NCBI RefSeq assembly: GCF_047246645.1
Contig: NZ_JBFOKR010000008.1
Coordinates: forward strand, 157,825-221,824
Origin: Ferdinandcohnia sp047246645
GTDB taxonomy: Bacteria; Bacillota; Bacilli; Bacillales; Bacillaceae_L
DNA length: 64,000 bases
Reading direction: 5' to 3'
A program made the translations under genes and the position numbers. Shown here piece after piece: positions 18,343 to 27,103 of this stretch. The notes beneath the pieces are model-generated. The model worked only from the letters and a program-made list of their open reading frames with translations. It was not told the origin of the DNA and did no database searches. Every line of letters begins with the position of its first letter. Positions within the stretch are counted from its first letter, which is position 1.

Positions 18343-18374
18343 AAAAAACTCACCACTTCCATGGTGAGTTTGAA
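18343..18374 (-). terminator. Terminator of the ligase-racemase operon
   Basis: AACTCACC pairs with GGTGAGTT around a loop containing acttccat. Six A before it give a U tract on the minus strand. It lies just after the 106-aa gene, the last of the operon. Confidence 0.8.
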
Positions 18375-18383
18375 CTCGTTTCC

Positions 18384-18704
18384 TTATTTTTTCCGACTAA
18401 TCTCTGCCGGTATTCTGTAATGAGCAATCTGTCTTTTTAATAAAAGGTTTTCTTTTTCAAGAAGGATGACTTTTTTCTTATTTTGGTCTTCATACTCTTC
18501 ATCAAAAGGAGTTAGGTTAATTTCATACCACGCCTTACCATCTAGATCCTCCCTAGAAGAAGATCGAGTGATAGCAGCACCTGGGTATTTGTTACGTATG
18601 TACTCCACTTCATCTACTGAAAGCCTTAATTCCCGGTATGTCTTTTCTAACGCAAAGGATTCCTGAAAAAACATTTCAAATGCTTCGGTGTGTGTACGGT
18701 TCAT
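18384..18704 (-). CDS. Small uncharacterised protein, last gene of the ligase-racemase operon
   Basis: This 106-aa soluble protein is not recognised. It is charged, without signal or membrane segment. Its C-terminal third (KKKVILLEKENLLLKRQIAHYR) looks like a short coiled coil. ATG 18704 has a strong GGAGGGAAGG upstream. The gap to the racemase gene is only 28 nt and a terminator follows, so it belongs to the same transcript as the ATP-grasp, MurE-like and racemase genes. A role as an accessory or scaffold for those enzymes is possible but only contextual. Confidence 0.65.
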   Translation of the reverse strand: MNRTHTEAFEMFFQESFALEKTYRELRLSVDEVEYIRNKYPGAAITRSSSREDLDGKAWYEINLTPFDEEYEDQNKKKVILLEKENLLLKRQIAHYRIPAEISRKK

Positions 18705-18732
18705 ACCCTTCCCTCCACTGATAAAGTACCAT

Positions 18733-19443
18733 TTATTTTTTTACTTGTTTACCAGATCGTGTAATGGATCTTTCAACTAGCACATTCATTGCGTCAATAC
18801 TGTATTTTGCAACTTCATCACTTAATTTTATGCAGGATAATTCTGTGCATGCTAAAATGATACATTTACATCCCTCATTTTCGACTAACTCTACTATAAG
18901 AGATTCTAGTTCACCCGGATCTACATCTAACTCACTCTTCACACCATTATAGATAATATCCATGACTTTTCCCTGGATAGCATCATTTGGAGAGTGCAGT
19001 TCAAGCTTATATTTTTCGCAAACCTTCTTATAGATTCCCGTTCGAATTGTTCCATTTGTTGCTAAAATACCAACCTTTGTATTTTCACCATACTTTTCGT
19101 AAATTTCTTTAACAGTCTCATCAACCATGTTAATAATGCTTATTTGAGTCATTTTTTGAAGCTCTTCGTAAAAATAGTGTGATGTATTACAAGGTATCGC
19201 AATATTGGCTACACCAGCTGCTTCTAGGAGCTTAAAATCATTTTTGATTGCTTCTAAAAAGGTTTCACCAGTGTTTGCCAAAATGGCTTCCGTACGATCT
19301 GGAAGTGTAGAATGATTGAGAATGACCATATTAATATGTTCTTGGTCTTTATGAGCAACCGTACTATTAACAATTTTATCAAAAAATACAGAGGTTGCTT
19401 TAGGTCCCATACCGCCAATTATACCTAGACTTTTTGTTTCCAT
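18733..19443 (-). CDS. Aspartate/glutamate racemase family protein
   Basis: This protein of about 236 aa has the two catalytic cysteines of PLP-independent racemases in context: IPCNTSHYF (near residue 80) and ILACTELS (near residue 193). The GIIGGMGPKAT start is typical of aspartate racemases. It interconverts L- and D-aspartate (or glutamate). The start at 19443 has AGGTG 5 nt upstream; the frame opens seven codons earlier without a site. It lies 30 nt after the MurE-like gene. Next to an ATP-grasp ligase this recalls the racemase plus D-aspartate ligase pair of Enterococcus faecium, which supplies D-Asp for peptidoglycan cross-bridges. Confidence 0.87.
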   Translation of the reverse strand: METKSLGIIGGMGPKATSVFFDKIVNSTVAHKDQEHINMVILNHSTLPDRTEAILANTGETFLEAIKNDFKLLEAAGVANIAIPCNTSHYFYEELQKMTQISIINMVDETVKEIYEKYGENTKVGILATNGTIRTGIYKKVCEKYKLELHSPNDAIQGKVMDIIYNGVKSELDVDPGELESLIVELVENEGCKCIILACTELSCIKLSDEVAKYSIDAMNVLVERSITRSGKQVKK

Positions 19444-19473
19444 TTTTGCACCTAGTTTCGTCATTACTATTCT

Positions 19474-21054
19474 TTATTCAGCACTACGGCCCATCAATTG
19501 TTTTTGTTCCTTTGTTAAACCAGCAACACGATGGCGCAGTGGGAAGAATAATTTCTCCAAAGGAATATCGCGTCGCATTTTTGCAATTTGCTGTAACGCT
19601 ACTCCGCCACCATAATCCATACCTTGGGCACCTGCCAGAATTACAACATCCCCTGGTTCTGCCTTAGTAAGGGCAGTAGAAATTGCATCATTAAGTTCAT
19701 CAAACAAGTTTACTTTAATATTTGCATCAGCCATTACTTCTTGGAAAACAGCGACTTCTTCATCTGTAACTCGATCCTTCGATGTTACATGGGAGACACT
19801 CTTAGTCGCTATTACTTCATTAAATCCAAGTTTTTCGGCCCATTTTGCAATAGCTTCTGCATTTTCTCTGTTTACAGTTGGACCTCTTTCTCCTCGAATT
19901 GCATATACAAGCTGCAGGTCTTTGTACTCCATATATTGCAGGGTCTGTAGCGTGACATCAATATTGCCAGCATTTGCAAAGTGATCATCTACTATTTTAA
20001 TATCATCTTCAAAAATAAATTCAAAGCGTCTTTCTACGCCACCGAATTTTTTTAAGCCCTTCTGAATAGAAGAAATTGATACACCACTTAGGAGGCCTAT
20101 CGTGATGGCAACCATTGCATTATATACGGAGTGTAGACCTGGTACAGATAGTTCAATATCAAATTCACTTGGTAGATATTCAAAATCATAGCGTTTTATT
20201 GGCTTTAAGATTTCGATTGTAAACTTGGCTCTACCTGTAGTCAAATCTAAGTTTTTGCATGTAATATGTCCATCTTTACTTTCTAAACCAAAGGTGATCA
20301 CATTTGCTTTAGTTTTGTTAATAAGTGATGAAGAATATGGACAGTCCAAGTTTAGAACAGCAAAGCTGTTTTCACTTGCATCTGTAATTAAGCTTGATTT
20401 AATTTCAAAATACCTTTCAAAGGACCCGTGAGAGTCAATGTGTTCACGACTCACATTATTTAGAGTTACAATATCATAATCTACTTTTTCTACACGATTC
20501 GTTTCTAACGCGTTCGACGAAACCTCCATGGTTACATGGGAAACATCACGCTCTACCATTTGCTTTAAGTAGAATTGCAAATCAAGTGATTCTGGCGTAG
20601 TTAGTTCTGATGGAATTGAAAAATCATCAATTTTTACAGAAACTGTCCCTATTAAACCGGTACGGAATCCCTCTTCCTCTAAAATCGCATTAGTCATAAA
20701 CGATGTCGTTGTTTTTCCATTTGTTGCAGTAATGCCAATCATACTCATTTTTTCGGAAGGATTACCATAGTATTCAGCAGCTAGTCTGGCTAAAGCAATT
20801 CTGCTGTTTTTGACAACAATTTGGGGAATCTCAATTTCCTCTTGAATGTCTTCCACAACAGCTGCAATGGCCCCATTAGCTATCGCTTGCGTAAGATATT
20901 TATGTCCATCTGTTTTATAACCCTTTATACATACAAATAAATGTCCTGGAGATACCTTACCAGAATGATATGATAGTCCTGTTATTGATATATCCTTATC
21001 ATTAATTGTTTCAATTACTTCAATGGAAGATAAAAGGTTGTGTAATCTTGCCAT
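19474..21054 (-). CDS. MurE-like Mur ligase, divergent C-terminal domain
   Basis: This 526-aa protein follows MurE domain order. The N-terminal UDP-MurNAc domain has SITGLSYHSGKVSPGHLFVCIKGYK. The central ATPase has the P-loop ITATNGKTTT near residue 110, the MEVSSNALETNRV motif and NNVSREHIDSHGS. A C-terminal domain follows. The DNPR motif that recognises meso-diaminopimelate is absent; that region reads IRGERG .. ATKSVSHVTSKD, and the end has LAGAQGMDYGGG. It should add a residue other than meso-DAP to a UDP-MurNAc-dipeptide-like substrate, plausibly L-lysine. It is part of an operon with ATP-grasp and racemase genes. It is probably not the only MurE, since the dcw cluster is elsewhere. Confidence 0.85.
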   Translation of the reverse strand: MARLHNLLSSIEVIETINDKDISITGLSYHSGKVSPGHLFVCIKGYKTDGHKYLTQAIANGAIAAVVEDIQEEIEIPQIVVKNSRIALARLAAEYYGNPSEKMSMIGITATNGKTTTSFMTNAILEEEGFRTGLIGTVSVKIDDFSIPSELTTPESLDLQFYLKQMVERDVSHVTMEVSSNALETNRVEKVDYDIVTLNNVSREHIDSHGSFERYFEIKSSLITDASENSFAVLNLDCPYSSSLINKTKANVITFGLESKDGHITCKNLDLTTGRAKFTIEILKPIKRYDFEYLPSEFDIELSVPGLHSVYNAMVAITIGLLSGVSISSIQKGLKKFGGVERRFEFIFEDDIKIVDDHFANAGNIDVTLQTLQYMEYKDLQLVYAIRGERGPTVNRENAEAIAKWAEKLGFNEVIATKSVSHVTSKDRVTDEEVAVFQEVMADANIKVNLFDELNDAISTALTKAEPGDVVILAGAQGMDYGGGVALQQIAKMRRDIPLEKLFFPLRHRVAGLTKEQKQLMGRSAE

Positions 21055-21131
21055 TTTAGTCCCTCTCTTCTTTACACTATCTCTTTTAATTTTGTTTCAG
21101 TTTCTGTCTGCTTTCGAAAGATACTTACAAC

Positions 21132-22307
21132 CTATCTTTTCTTAAACTTCTTGCCAGCAATCATTTTCGCAAAAGAAACAAATGGTTTCGGGTCTTTTAC
21201 ATCCCAGATTGCATATGCTTTAGGTTTCATTAAGGATTTTACTACTTGCCCTTTTGTTAGTTGGCCAGTTCGCAGATAACCTTTAATTGCATAAAAGTCT
21301 TCATAGGCATACCAAAATACAATACCTGTATCGTGTTCAATTGCTTTAGGTGGTAATGGATTGCCTGTTAGTTCTCGATACGTAATATAAGGGAAGTTAA
21401 CCCCTACCTTGTATAATAAACTGTTTAGGTTTGTGATTCGGACATTCAATTCAATTAAATAGAACTTCCCTGTCTCAGCGTCCTTTTTAAACTCAATCTC
21501 TACAAAGCCTTTATAACCGATGCTCTCTAAAAAGCGTGAGCCAATCTCATACAGTTCTGGGACATATTTTTGACCAGTATATACAGATGCGCCGAAATTA
21601 ATTGGATATTGGCGATATTTTTGACATGTTACCCAGTGTGTAACCTTGGATTCTTGATTTAAATACGCATCAAACGTATGCATATGGTCATCAAACCCAG
21701 GAATGATTCGTTGAACAATTACTTCTTGTTTTGCATCTTTTGCCTTTTTAATAGCTTCATCCAGTTCTTGACGATTATGAACCATAAATAACTTTTTACG
21801 GAAAATAGAGACAAAGGTAGGCGAATCTGTTGGTTTAACTAAACAAGGATACTTAATCGTTTCTTCAACCTTTTCATAAAAGTTGTCCTCATCCACACGA
21901 ACCGTTTCAGGAACAGCCACACCATGCTCACTCGCTAATTTATGTAGTAGTTCTTTATCCATTGCCTTCGTATATAAACCCTGCTCTGTTTGTGGAATAA
22001 GATAGAACTCTTTTAGTTCATCTAGATATTCATCTACTACTTCAACATAAGAATCGTGACATGGAATTAACACTGGCTTTGCCGTTTGTTTTCTGGAATA
22101 CTCTTTTAGAAATGAGATAAACTCCTCTTTCTCATTGCGGTAATGAGGAGCAATCACTCTTTCCGAACAATATTTAGACTCCGCTCCATATGTGTTTTCA
22201 TAGGAATAATCAACAGCAACTGTATGAACTCCATTGACACCTAAACAGCGAATAGTACTTAATCCTATATAATAATTCGTTCCTAATATTACAGCCTTAT
22301 TATTCAT
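21132..22307 (-). CDS. ATP-grasp carboxylate-amine ligase (D-aspartate ligase-like)
   Basis: This 391-aa protein has an N-terminal pre-ATP-grasp fold (AVILGTNYYIGLSTIRCLG, VLIPCHDSYVEVV). The ATP-grasp fold follows, with YPCLVKPTDS as the ATP-binding Lys strand, EVIVQRIIPG, and the metal-binding end VEIEFKKDAETGKFYLIELNVRIT (E and N-x-R). These enzymes join a carboxylate to an amine through an acyl phosphate. In E. faecium a relative, Aslfm, adds D-Asp to the Lys side chain of the peptidoglycan precursor and sits beside an aspartate racemase. The same gene company here supports that function. It is the first gene of the operon, with GGGGAG 8 nt before ATG. Confidence 0.8.
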   Translation of the reverse strand: MNNKAVILGTNYYIGLSTIRCLGVNGVHTVAVDYSYENTYGAESKYCSERVIAPHYRNEKEEFISFLKEYSRKQTAKPVLIPCHDSYVEVVDEYLDELKEFYLIPQTEQGLYTKAMDKELLHKLASEHGVAVPETVRVDEDNFYEKVEETIKYPCLVKPTDSPTFVSIFRKKLFMVHNRQELDEAIKKAKDAKQEVIVQRIIPGFDDHMHTFDAYLNQESKVTHWVTCQKYRQYPINFGASVYTGQKYVPELYEIGSRFLESIGYKGFVEIEFKKDAETGKFYLIELNVRITNLNSLLYKVGVNFPYITYRELTGNPLPPKAIEHDTGIVFWYAYEDFYAIKGYLRTGQLTKGQVVKSLMKPKAYAIWDVKDPKPFVSFAKMIAGKKFKKR

Positions 22308-22485
22308 ACTATTATCTCCCCGAATCGACTTTAACTAGTTATTCATCATTATATCAATATTGACATACAATTATAGGTGTTTCAAGAAATATTCAACTAG
22401 AAATGTATCCTGAATTTTTTTATAAATCTCCCATATAATAAGCACATTCTTCTAGACGTTTTTCATTACCATTTTCCATATGAAA

Positions 22486-22530
22486 GCAAAAAGGAATAGA
22501 GTACAGATACATGTTTCGTACTCCATTCCT
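22486..22530 (-). terminator. Terminator of the nucleoside transporter gene
   Basis: GGAATaGAGTAC (22493-22504) pairs with GTACTCcATTCC (22518-22529). Read on the minus strand it ends in TTTTTGC. Confidence 0.75.
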
Positions 22531-22571
22531 CCTTTTTGGTGGATACAATGCAACTTAGGCGATATCCAAAT

Positions 22572-23783
22572 TTAGATAAACATTCCTGCTATTGCAGCAC
22601 TCAATAATGATGCCAACATACCAGCGGCAACTGACTTAAGGCCAAGTCTTGCAATATCAGGGCGCCGACTTGGGGCAAGTCCTCCCAATCCTCCTAAAAG
22701 AATAGCCATAGAGCTTAGATTTGCAAATCCGCACAATGCAAAACTTACAACAATTACCGTTTTTTCAGAAAGACTTGGAATTTGTGGTGCAAAAGAAGAA
22801 TAAGCCACAAATTCATTTAAAACGAGTTTTTGTCCAATAAAGCTTCCTGCAGTGATAGCTTCTGCCCAAGGTACACCAACAGCAAATGCTATTGGTGAAA
22901 AAACAACCCCAAGAATAGCTTCAAGACTTAAAGATGGGTAACCAAATAAGCCACCTATCCCCCCAAGTATCCCATTTATCAATGCAATTAACGCAATAAA
23001 GGCAAGCAACATAGCCCCTACATTCAACGCAAGTGATAAGCCATCACTTGCACCGCGTGCCGCTGCATCAATTACGTTTGCAGATTCACTGTCATTTTCC
23101 ATCTTGAATTCTTGTACCTCTGAATGATCCGTTTCCGGAATGATAATTTTGGCTAATATTAATCCCGCAGGTGCCGCCATAAAACTAGCAGCTAAAAGAT
23201 ATTCAAGAGGAACCCCTAACAAAGCATATCCAACAAGTACAGATCCAGCAACGGAGGCAAGTCCTCCAGTCATAACAGCAAAAAGTTCAGATTTAGTCAT
23301 TTTAGCGATATAAGGCCGTATTACCAACGGAGCTTCTGTTTGTCCAACAAATATATTTGCAGCGGCAGACATCGATTCAGTTTTGCTGGTTCCCAGCAAC
23401 TTTGATAAGCCTCCACCAATAATTCGTATAAACCATTGCATAATGCCAACATAGTATAAAACAGAGATTAAGGAAGAAAAGAAAATGATAATCGTTAAAA
23501 CATGAAACGCAAACACAACTCCAAATTTCTCTGTATCTGCTAAAGAACCAAAAAGAAAACCGATGCCTTCATTTGCAAAATTTATAACATCTTGGATTCT
23601 CTCCGTAAACCATTTCAAACCAGTTCTTCCAGCTTCCCATTTTAAAACAACAAAAGCAAAAATAAGTTGAATTGCTAGCCCACCTAAAATAGTACGTGGC
23701 TTTATTTCTCGTTTGTTTGTAGAAAGAAGGAATCCTATCCCTAATACTACTAACATTCCAAACAAGCCCCAAATCACATTCAT
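22572..23783 (-). CDS. Concentrative nucleoside transporter, NupC/CNT family
   Basis: This 403-aa membrane protein has about ten hydrophobic segments. It carries CNT signatures: the FVGQTEAPLVIRPYI motif (substrate and cation site), GSVLVGYALLGVP, and the C-terminal FALCGFANLSSMAILLGGLGGL. It imports nucleosides with H+ or Na+. I placed the start at 23783 because AGAGGTGAT lies directly upstream; the frame extends ten codons further. It is 68 nt after the NRDE gene and may be co-transcribed with it. No purine riboswitch is visible in the short leader. Confidence 0.9.
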   Translation of the reverse strand: MNVIWGLFGMLVVLGIGFLLSTNKREIKPRTILGGLAIQLIFAFVVLKWEAGRTGLKWFTERIQDVINFANEGIGFLFGSLADTEKFGVVFAFHVLTIIIFFSSLISVLYYVGIMQWFIRIIGGGLSKLLGTSKTESMSAAANIFVGQTEAPLVIRPYIAKMTKSELFAVMTGGLASVAGSVLVGYALLGVPLEYLLAASFMAAPAGLILAKIIIPETDHSEVQEFKMENDSESANVIDAAARGASDGLSLALNVGAMLLAFIALIALINGILGGIGGLFGYPSLSLEAILGVVFSPIAFAVGVPWAEAITAGSFIGQKLVLNEFVAYSSFAPQIPSLSEKTVIVVSFALCGFANLSSMAILLGGLGGLAPSRRPDIARLGLKSVAAGMLASLLSAAIAGMFI

Positions 23784-23851
23784 CTCTATCACCTCTACCT
23801 GTATATTTATCATCTTTATTTCGGAATATACGGAGAGATGACAGTCTCTAT

Positions 23852-24601
23852 TTAAATAGAGAGTTTATATTTTTTTTCGTGTAAATCATCCAATGTATAA
23901 ACTCTTTCAATATAGTGAATTTCTTTATCTGACATAAGTAAGATGGTAGAACTCCTTGTACCATAGTTTTTACTTTTAATAAATAAAGGTGATAGGATTC
24001 TCTCCCACTCCAGTGGTACACCTGTAGACGGCAACAAGTCATCCAAAGGTTGATCGGTATTTTGAAGAATTTCAAATAACCTTTCCACTATGTTTTCATG
24101 CTCAATAGCACTTGTTAAACCTTGCTTTCCTTTTACTACCTTGGGCCACTCTGTATTTAACAGATGATTACTTAGCCCATGAATCCCCGGTTCTACCTGG
24201 GTGAGAATGTTCCCCTTATTTGAATAGTAAAAGAGTTCATTCAGGTCACCTGCTAGCAGGTTATATCCCGGATACTGTTCCTTTTTCTCCTCTAAACTCT
24301 TCATATACTCTTTGATATTCCCACTAAATGTGAGGGCATTTGCTACCAACTCACCTCTTGAATTCTTACCTGTCACATTTTCAGAAGGGTCACGGAAATT
24401 AGTCAAGGCAGCAAAACGCCCTGTTTTCGTGATACCCATCCATGTTCCTCCTTTTTCTAAATCCCGTCCTGCCAGAATCATAGGGTGGTCTTCCCAAAAA
24501 TGTACGGGTGCTGTAGGACGTTGATAAAACTCATCTCTATTGCTGGCAACAATTAATTTATATACTGGATGTTGCTTGTAAGCAAACAATAATAAACACA
24601 T
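23852..24601 (-). CDS. NRDE family protein (TANGO2-like)
   Basis: This 249-aa protein begins MCLLLFAYKQHPVYKLIVASNRDEF, and the NRDE tetrad near residue 20 defines the family. Later family blocks are GGTWMGITKTGRFAALTNFRDP and HGLSNHLLNTEWPKV. The Met-Cys start suggests an Ntn-hydrolase-like fold, with Cys2 as a possible nucleophile, but the bacterial function is unknown. I chose ATG 24601 with GAGGG upstream; this keeps Cys at position 2 as in the family. It lies 41 nt after the MFS gene and before nupC in one direction. Eukaryotic TANGO2 concerns Golgi and lipid/heme handling, which does not settle the role here. Confidence 0.87.
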   Translation of the reverse strand: MCLLLFAYKQHPVYKLIVASNRDEFYQRPTAPVHFWEDHPMILAGRDLEKGGTWMGITKTGRFAALTNFRDPSENVTGKNSRGELVANALTFSGNIKEYMKSLEEKKEQYPGYNLLAGDLNELFYYSNKGNILTQVEPGIHGLSNHLLNTEWPKVVKGKQGLTSAIEHENIVERLFEILQNTDQPLDDLLPSTGVPLEWERILSPLFIKSKNYGTRSSTILLMSDKEIHYIERVYTLDDLHEKKYKLSI

Positions 24602-24641
24602 CGAACACAACCCTCATTTCAATTATCAAGTATGGGGAGTG

Positions 24642-25991
24642 TTAATTTGTTGCGTCAGCAGTATGCACACTAGAAGACTGATTAACACTTCTTCCTTCAT
24701 CAATTTCATCTGGAAGCTCACTTTCAATATGCCGTACTCGAGGATGTACTAAAATGATGAACGTTGAAACAGTCCAGACCACTCCTACTAACACAATAAA
24801 TAACCCCATACCTCTACCATTACCGCTTCCGATTATAGATTGAACCATAGTTGTTACTTTCCCACTACCTTGCATAAAAGGCTCAAACACTTTTTCTACA
24901 AGTGGACCCGCTGTTACATAAGCAACCGGTGAAAGCGAAATTCCAATCATTCTTCGTAACGCAAATACTCGACCTTGGACATTTGGGGCTACTTTGCTTT
25001 GCCAAATGGTCTGACTAGCCCCATTCGCAAAGGGAATTAAAAGAAACATCATAAACGCTCCAATAGCTACAACATACGGGGAAGGCTTGATACCAGTTAA
25101 ACTTAGGAATAACCCTCCCATCACTCCTGATATCATCACTGTGAGAATTCGCTTTTTCGAACCACCCCACACACTAACAACAATCCCTCCAACAAGCATA
25201 CCTATTCCTGCAAAAGATAAGATGGCTCCTAATACCTTCTCATTAGTAAAAGAAAGAATCAGCGGTTGTAAGAGTACATTGAAAAAGCCAAGTAATAGGT
25301 TCGAAACAGCAAAAAAGACTAGTAAACCCTTTAATCCAGGGCGGTCCATAATGTATTTCCAACCATAAAGAGCATCTCTGAAGAAGGATAATTGCTCACT
25401 TGTTTCTTTTTTCTGATTTACTTCAGGTAGCTTTGTAAAGAGTAGTATAGTTATTGCAACTAAAAACGTAACAAAGTCTATCATTATTATTCCTTTTATA
25501 CCAACTTCAACGACTAAAAAACCAGCGAGTAATGGAGCAATTACAATAGATGAAGCCTCAGCAAGCTGAACCATTCCATTCGCACGGATCAATTGTGCCT
25601 TTGGAACCATTAACGAAATGGACGATTGGTAAGCAGGTGATTGAAACGCACTACTAAAAGAAGCGACTGCAGCTGCAATATAGATATGCCATATTTCTAA
25701 TGAATTCGAAAGCAGCAATAGAAAAATAGCAATTGTACTTAATCCTGCTAATGAATCACTTATTACCATTACCCATTTTCGCTTCCACCTATCCACCACC
25801 ACTCCTGCAAAGGGAGAAATTAGTATTGCTGGAACCGTCGCTGACATCATTATTAATGAAAATTGCGTGATTGACCCAGTCTCTTTTAACACCCAAACAC
25901 CAATACCAAAACTAGTTAAACTTGTTCCTATAATTGAAACCAATTGACCAATCCATATGACGACAAATGTTTTAAAGGATTGTTGATACAT
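24642..25991 (-). CDS. MFS efflux transporter
   Basis: This 449-aa protein has about 12 membrane segments. The loop 2-3 motif is GVVVDRWKRKWVMVISD, and the first segments (WIGQLVSIIGTSLTSFGIGVWVL) resemble macrolide/enterobactin-type exporters. The C-terminal tail is hydrophilic. An exporter of drugs or metabolites is likely; the substrate is unknown. ATG 25991 has GGGGGAAATT upstream, better than the longer frame to 26024. The NRDE and nucleoside transporter genes follow closely and may share its transcript. Confidence 0.85.
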   Translation of the reverse strand: MYQQSFKTFVVIWIGQLVSIIGTSLTSFGIGVWVLKETGSITQFSLIMMSATVPAILISPFAGVVVDRWKRKWVMVISDSLAGLSTIAIFLLLLSNSLEIWHIYIAAAVASFSSAFQSPAYQSSISLMVPKAQLIRANGMVQLAEASSIVIAPLLAGFLVVEVGIKGIIMIDFVTFLVAITILLFTKLPEVNQKKETSEQLSFFRDALYGWKYIMDRPGLKGLLVFFAVSNLLLGFFNVLLQPLILSFTNEKVLGAILSFAGIGMLVGGIVVSVWGGSKKRILTVMISGVMGGLFLSLTGIKPSPYVVAIGAFMMFLLIPFANGASQTIWQSKVAPNVQGRVFALRRMIGISLSPVAYVTAGPLVEKVFEPFMQGSGKVTTMVQSIIGSGNGRGMGLFIVLVGVVWTVSTFIILVHPRVRHIESELPDEIDEGRSVNQSSSVHTADATN

Positions 25992-26189
25992 AATTTCCCC
26001 CATTCTGTTGAACACACCAACCACTACAATACAAATTCACATTCAAATTTATATGTATGATTAAAATATAAACTAATGAGTCTATTTCAGTAAATTAGTC
26101 GTATAGTAACGAAAAAAGGTTACAAATGAACGCTTATAATAGTAAATACCATTATAATAATTTTAAATATGACATATATGTGAAGTCTA

Positions 26190-26218
26190 TTGTAAATAGA
26201 TAAAACGTGTTGTATAGT
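26190..26218 (+). promoter_or_regulatory. doxX promoter
   Basis: TTGTAA (26190-26195), a 17-bp spacer and TATAGT (26213-26218) form a sigma-A-like promoter upstream of the Rex sites. The rest of 25992-26189 shows nothing recognisable beyond the MFS leader. Confidence 0.65.
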
Positions 26219-26233
26219 AAGAGTGTAGAAAGT

Positions 26234-26251
26234 TAGTGAAGAACTTCACAA
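26234..26251. promoter_or_regulatory. Rex operator 1
   Basis: TAGTGAAGAACTTCACAA differs from a perfect Rex dyad (TTGTGAA-N4-TTCACAA) at one outer base. It lies about 16 bp past the -10 element, so it covers the start of transcription. Confidence 0.8.
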
Positions 26252-26310
26252 ATTAAGATCATATTTATAGCTAAGCAAACAGCATTATTACATTATTTTT
26301 TTACCATAGA

Positions 26311-26328
26311 TTGTGAAGAACTTCACAA
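26311..26328. promoter_or_regulatory. Rex operator 2
   Basis: TTGTGAAGAACTTCACAA is a perfect Rex-type inverted repeat, 77 bp downstream of operator 1 and just before the doxX ribosome binding site. Rex leaves DNA when NADH rises. Confidence 0.85.
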
Positions 26329-26350
26329 TAAAATATAGGGAGAGATTTAG

Positions 26351-26854
26351 ATGAGAAACTTTTTAAAAGGCCCAAAAATGGCAGTTATCTGGACAGTATT
26401 ACGTATCTGGTTAGGAATTCAGTGGATTGAAGCTGGTTGGCATAAAATAGCAGATGGATTCGATGCAGGCGGGTTTTTACAAGGAGCATTAGCAAAGGCA
26501 ACTGGAGATCACCCGGCGGTTCAAGGCTGGTATGCAACATTCCTTGAAGGCTTTGCAGTACCAAACATAGAGCTGTTCAATGTGTTAATTCCTTGGGGTG
26601 AAGTGCTAGTAGGTCTTGGATTAATTCTTGGAGCTGCAACAATTCCAGCGTTAATAGCAGGTGCTTTCATGAACTTAAACTTCTTATTAGCAGGTACAGT
26701 TAGCACAAACCCAATTCTATTTACAGTAGCTGTAATTCTTCTATTCGCAGGTGCAGCAAGCTACTATTACGGTGTTGACAGATTTGCAATTCCATATCTA
26801 ACAAAATATATTAACGATAAAAAAGGTACTAAGACAGCAAAAGCTACTGCTTAA
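26351..26854 (+). CDS. DoxX family membrane protein, Rex-regulated
   Basis: This 167-aa protein has four membrane segments. DoxX features are RIWLGIQWIEAGWHKI at the N-terminus, IPWGEVLVGLGLILG in the second helix and AGAFMNLNFLLAGTVSTNP in the third. The DoxX superfamily includes quinone-linked and thiosulfate-oxidation subunits, but most members are uncharacterised. GGGAGA lies before ATG. Two Rex operators and a sigma-A promoter directly upstream imply induction when NADH accumulates, such as under oxygen limitation. That places the protein in redox or respiratory adaptation. It is a single gene with its own terminator. Confidence 0.85.
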   Translation: MRNFLKGPKMAVIWTVLRIWLGIQWIEAGWHKIADGFDAGGFLQGALAKATGDHPAVQGWYATFLEGFAVPNIELFNVLIPWGEVLVGLGLILGAATIPALIAGAFMNLNFLLAGTVSTNPILFTVAVILLFAGAASYYYGVDRFAIPYLTKYINDKKGTKTAKATA

Positions 26855-26859
26855 TTTGT

Positions 26860-26898
26860 AAGAAAGTGTCCCAAACAAGGGGCGCTTTCTTTTTTTGT
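26860..26898 (+). terminator. Terminator of doxX
   Basis: AGAAAG..TCCC (26861-26872) pairs with GGGG..CTTTCT (26879-26890), followed by a long T run. Confidence 0.8.
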
Positions 26899-27032
26899 TT
26901 TGTCCCCTCACTTACTTCACTTCTAGAATAGTAGCCCTTTATTATGGACACCCCTATTAATATGTCATTACCTTTTTATGACTAAATTTTGAAAGAAAAT
27001 GAACGTTAATGATTAAGTTTGATTGTTTTTAA

Positions 27033-27061
27033 TTGATTTTAAGTGAATTAGGTAGTATTAT
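27033..27061 (+). promoter_or_regulatory. fruRKA promoter
   Basis: TTGATT (27033-27038), a 17-bp spacer and TATTAT (27056-27061) precede fruR. A cre-like site lies just downstream. Confidence 0.6.
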
Positions 27062-27077
27062 AAAACTATCAAATAAA

Positions 27078-27091
27078 TGTAAGCGTTTTAG
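27078..27091. promoter_or_regulatory. Candidate cre site of fruRKA
   Basis: TGTAAGCGTTTTAG matches the cre consensus at 12 of 14 positions and lies about 17 bp past the -10 element. This fits CcpA roadblock repression of a sugar operon. Confidence 0.6.
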
Positions 27092-27103
27092 GAGGTGTTA
27101 TTT

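Noticed and set aside
18733..22307. Poly-gamma-glutamate capsule operon
   Set aside because: The ligase is a full three-domain MurE-like protein, not the PgsB/CapB type, and no PgsC/PgsA membrane partners are present.
23845..23862. Palindrome TCTCTATTTAAATAGAGA at the NRDE stop as a terminator
   Set aside because: There is no T run on the minus strand and the stem is AT-rich; the spacing to nupC allows read-through.
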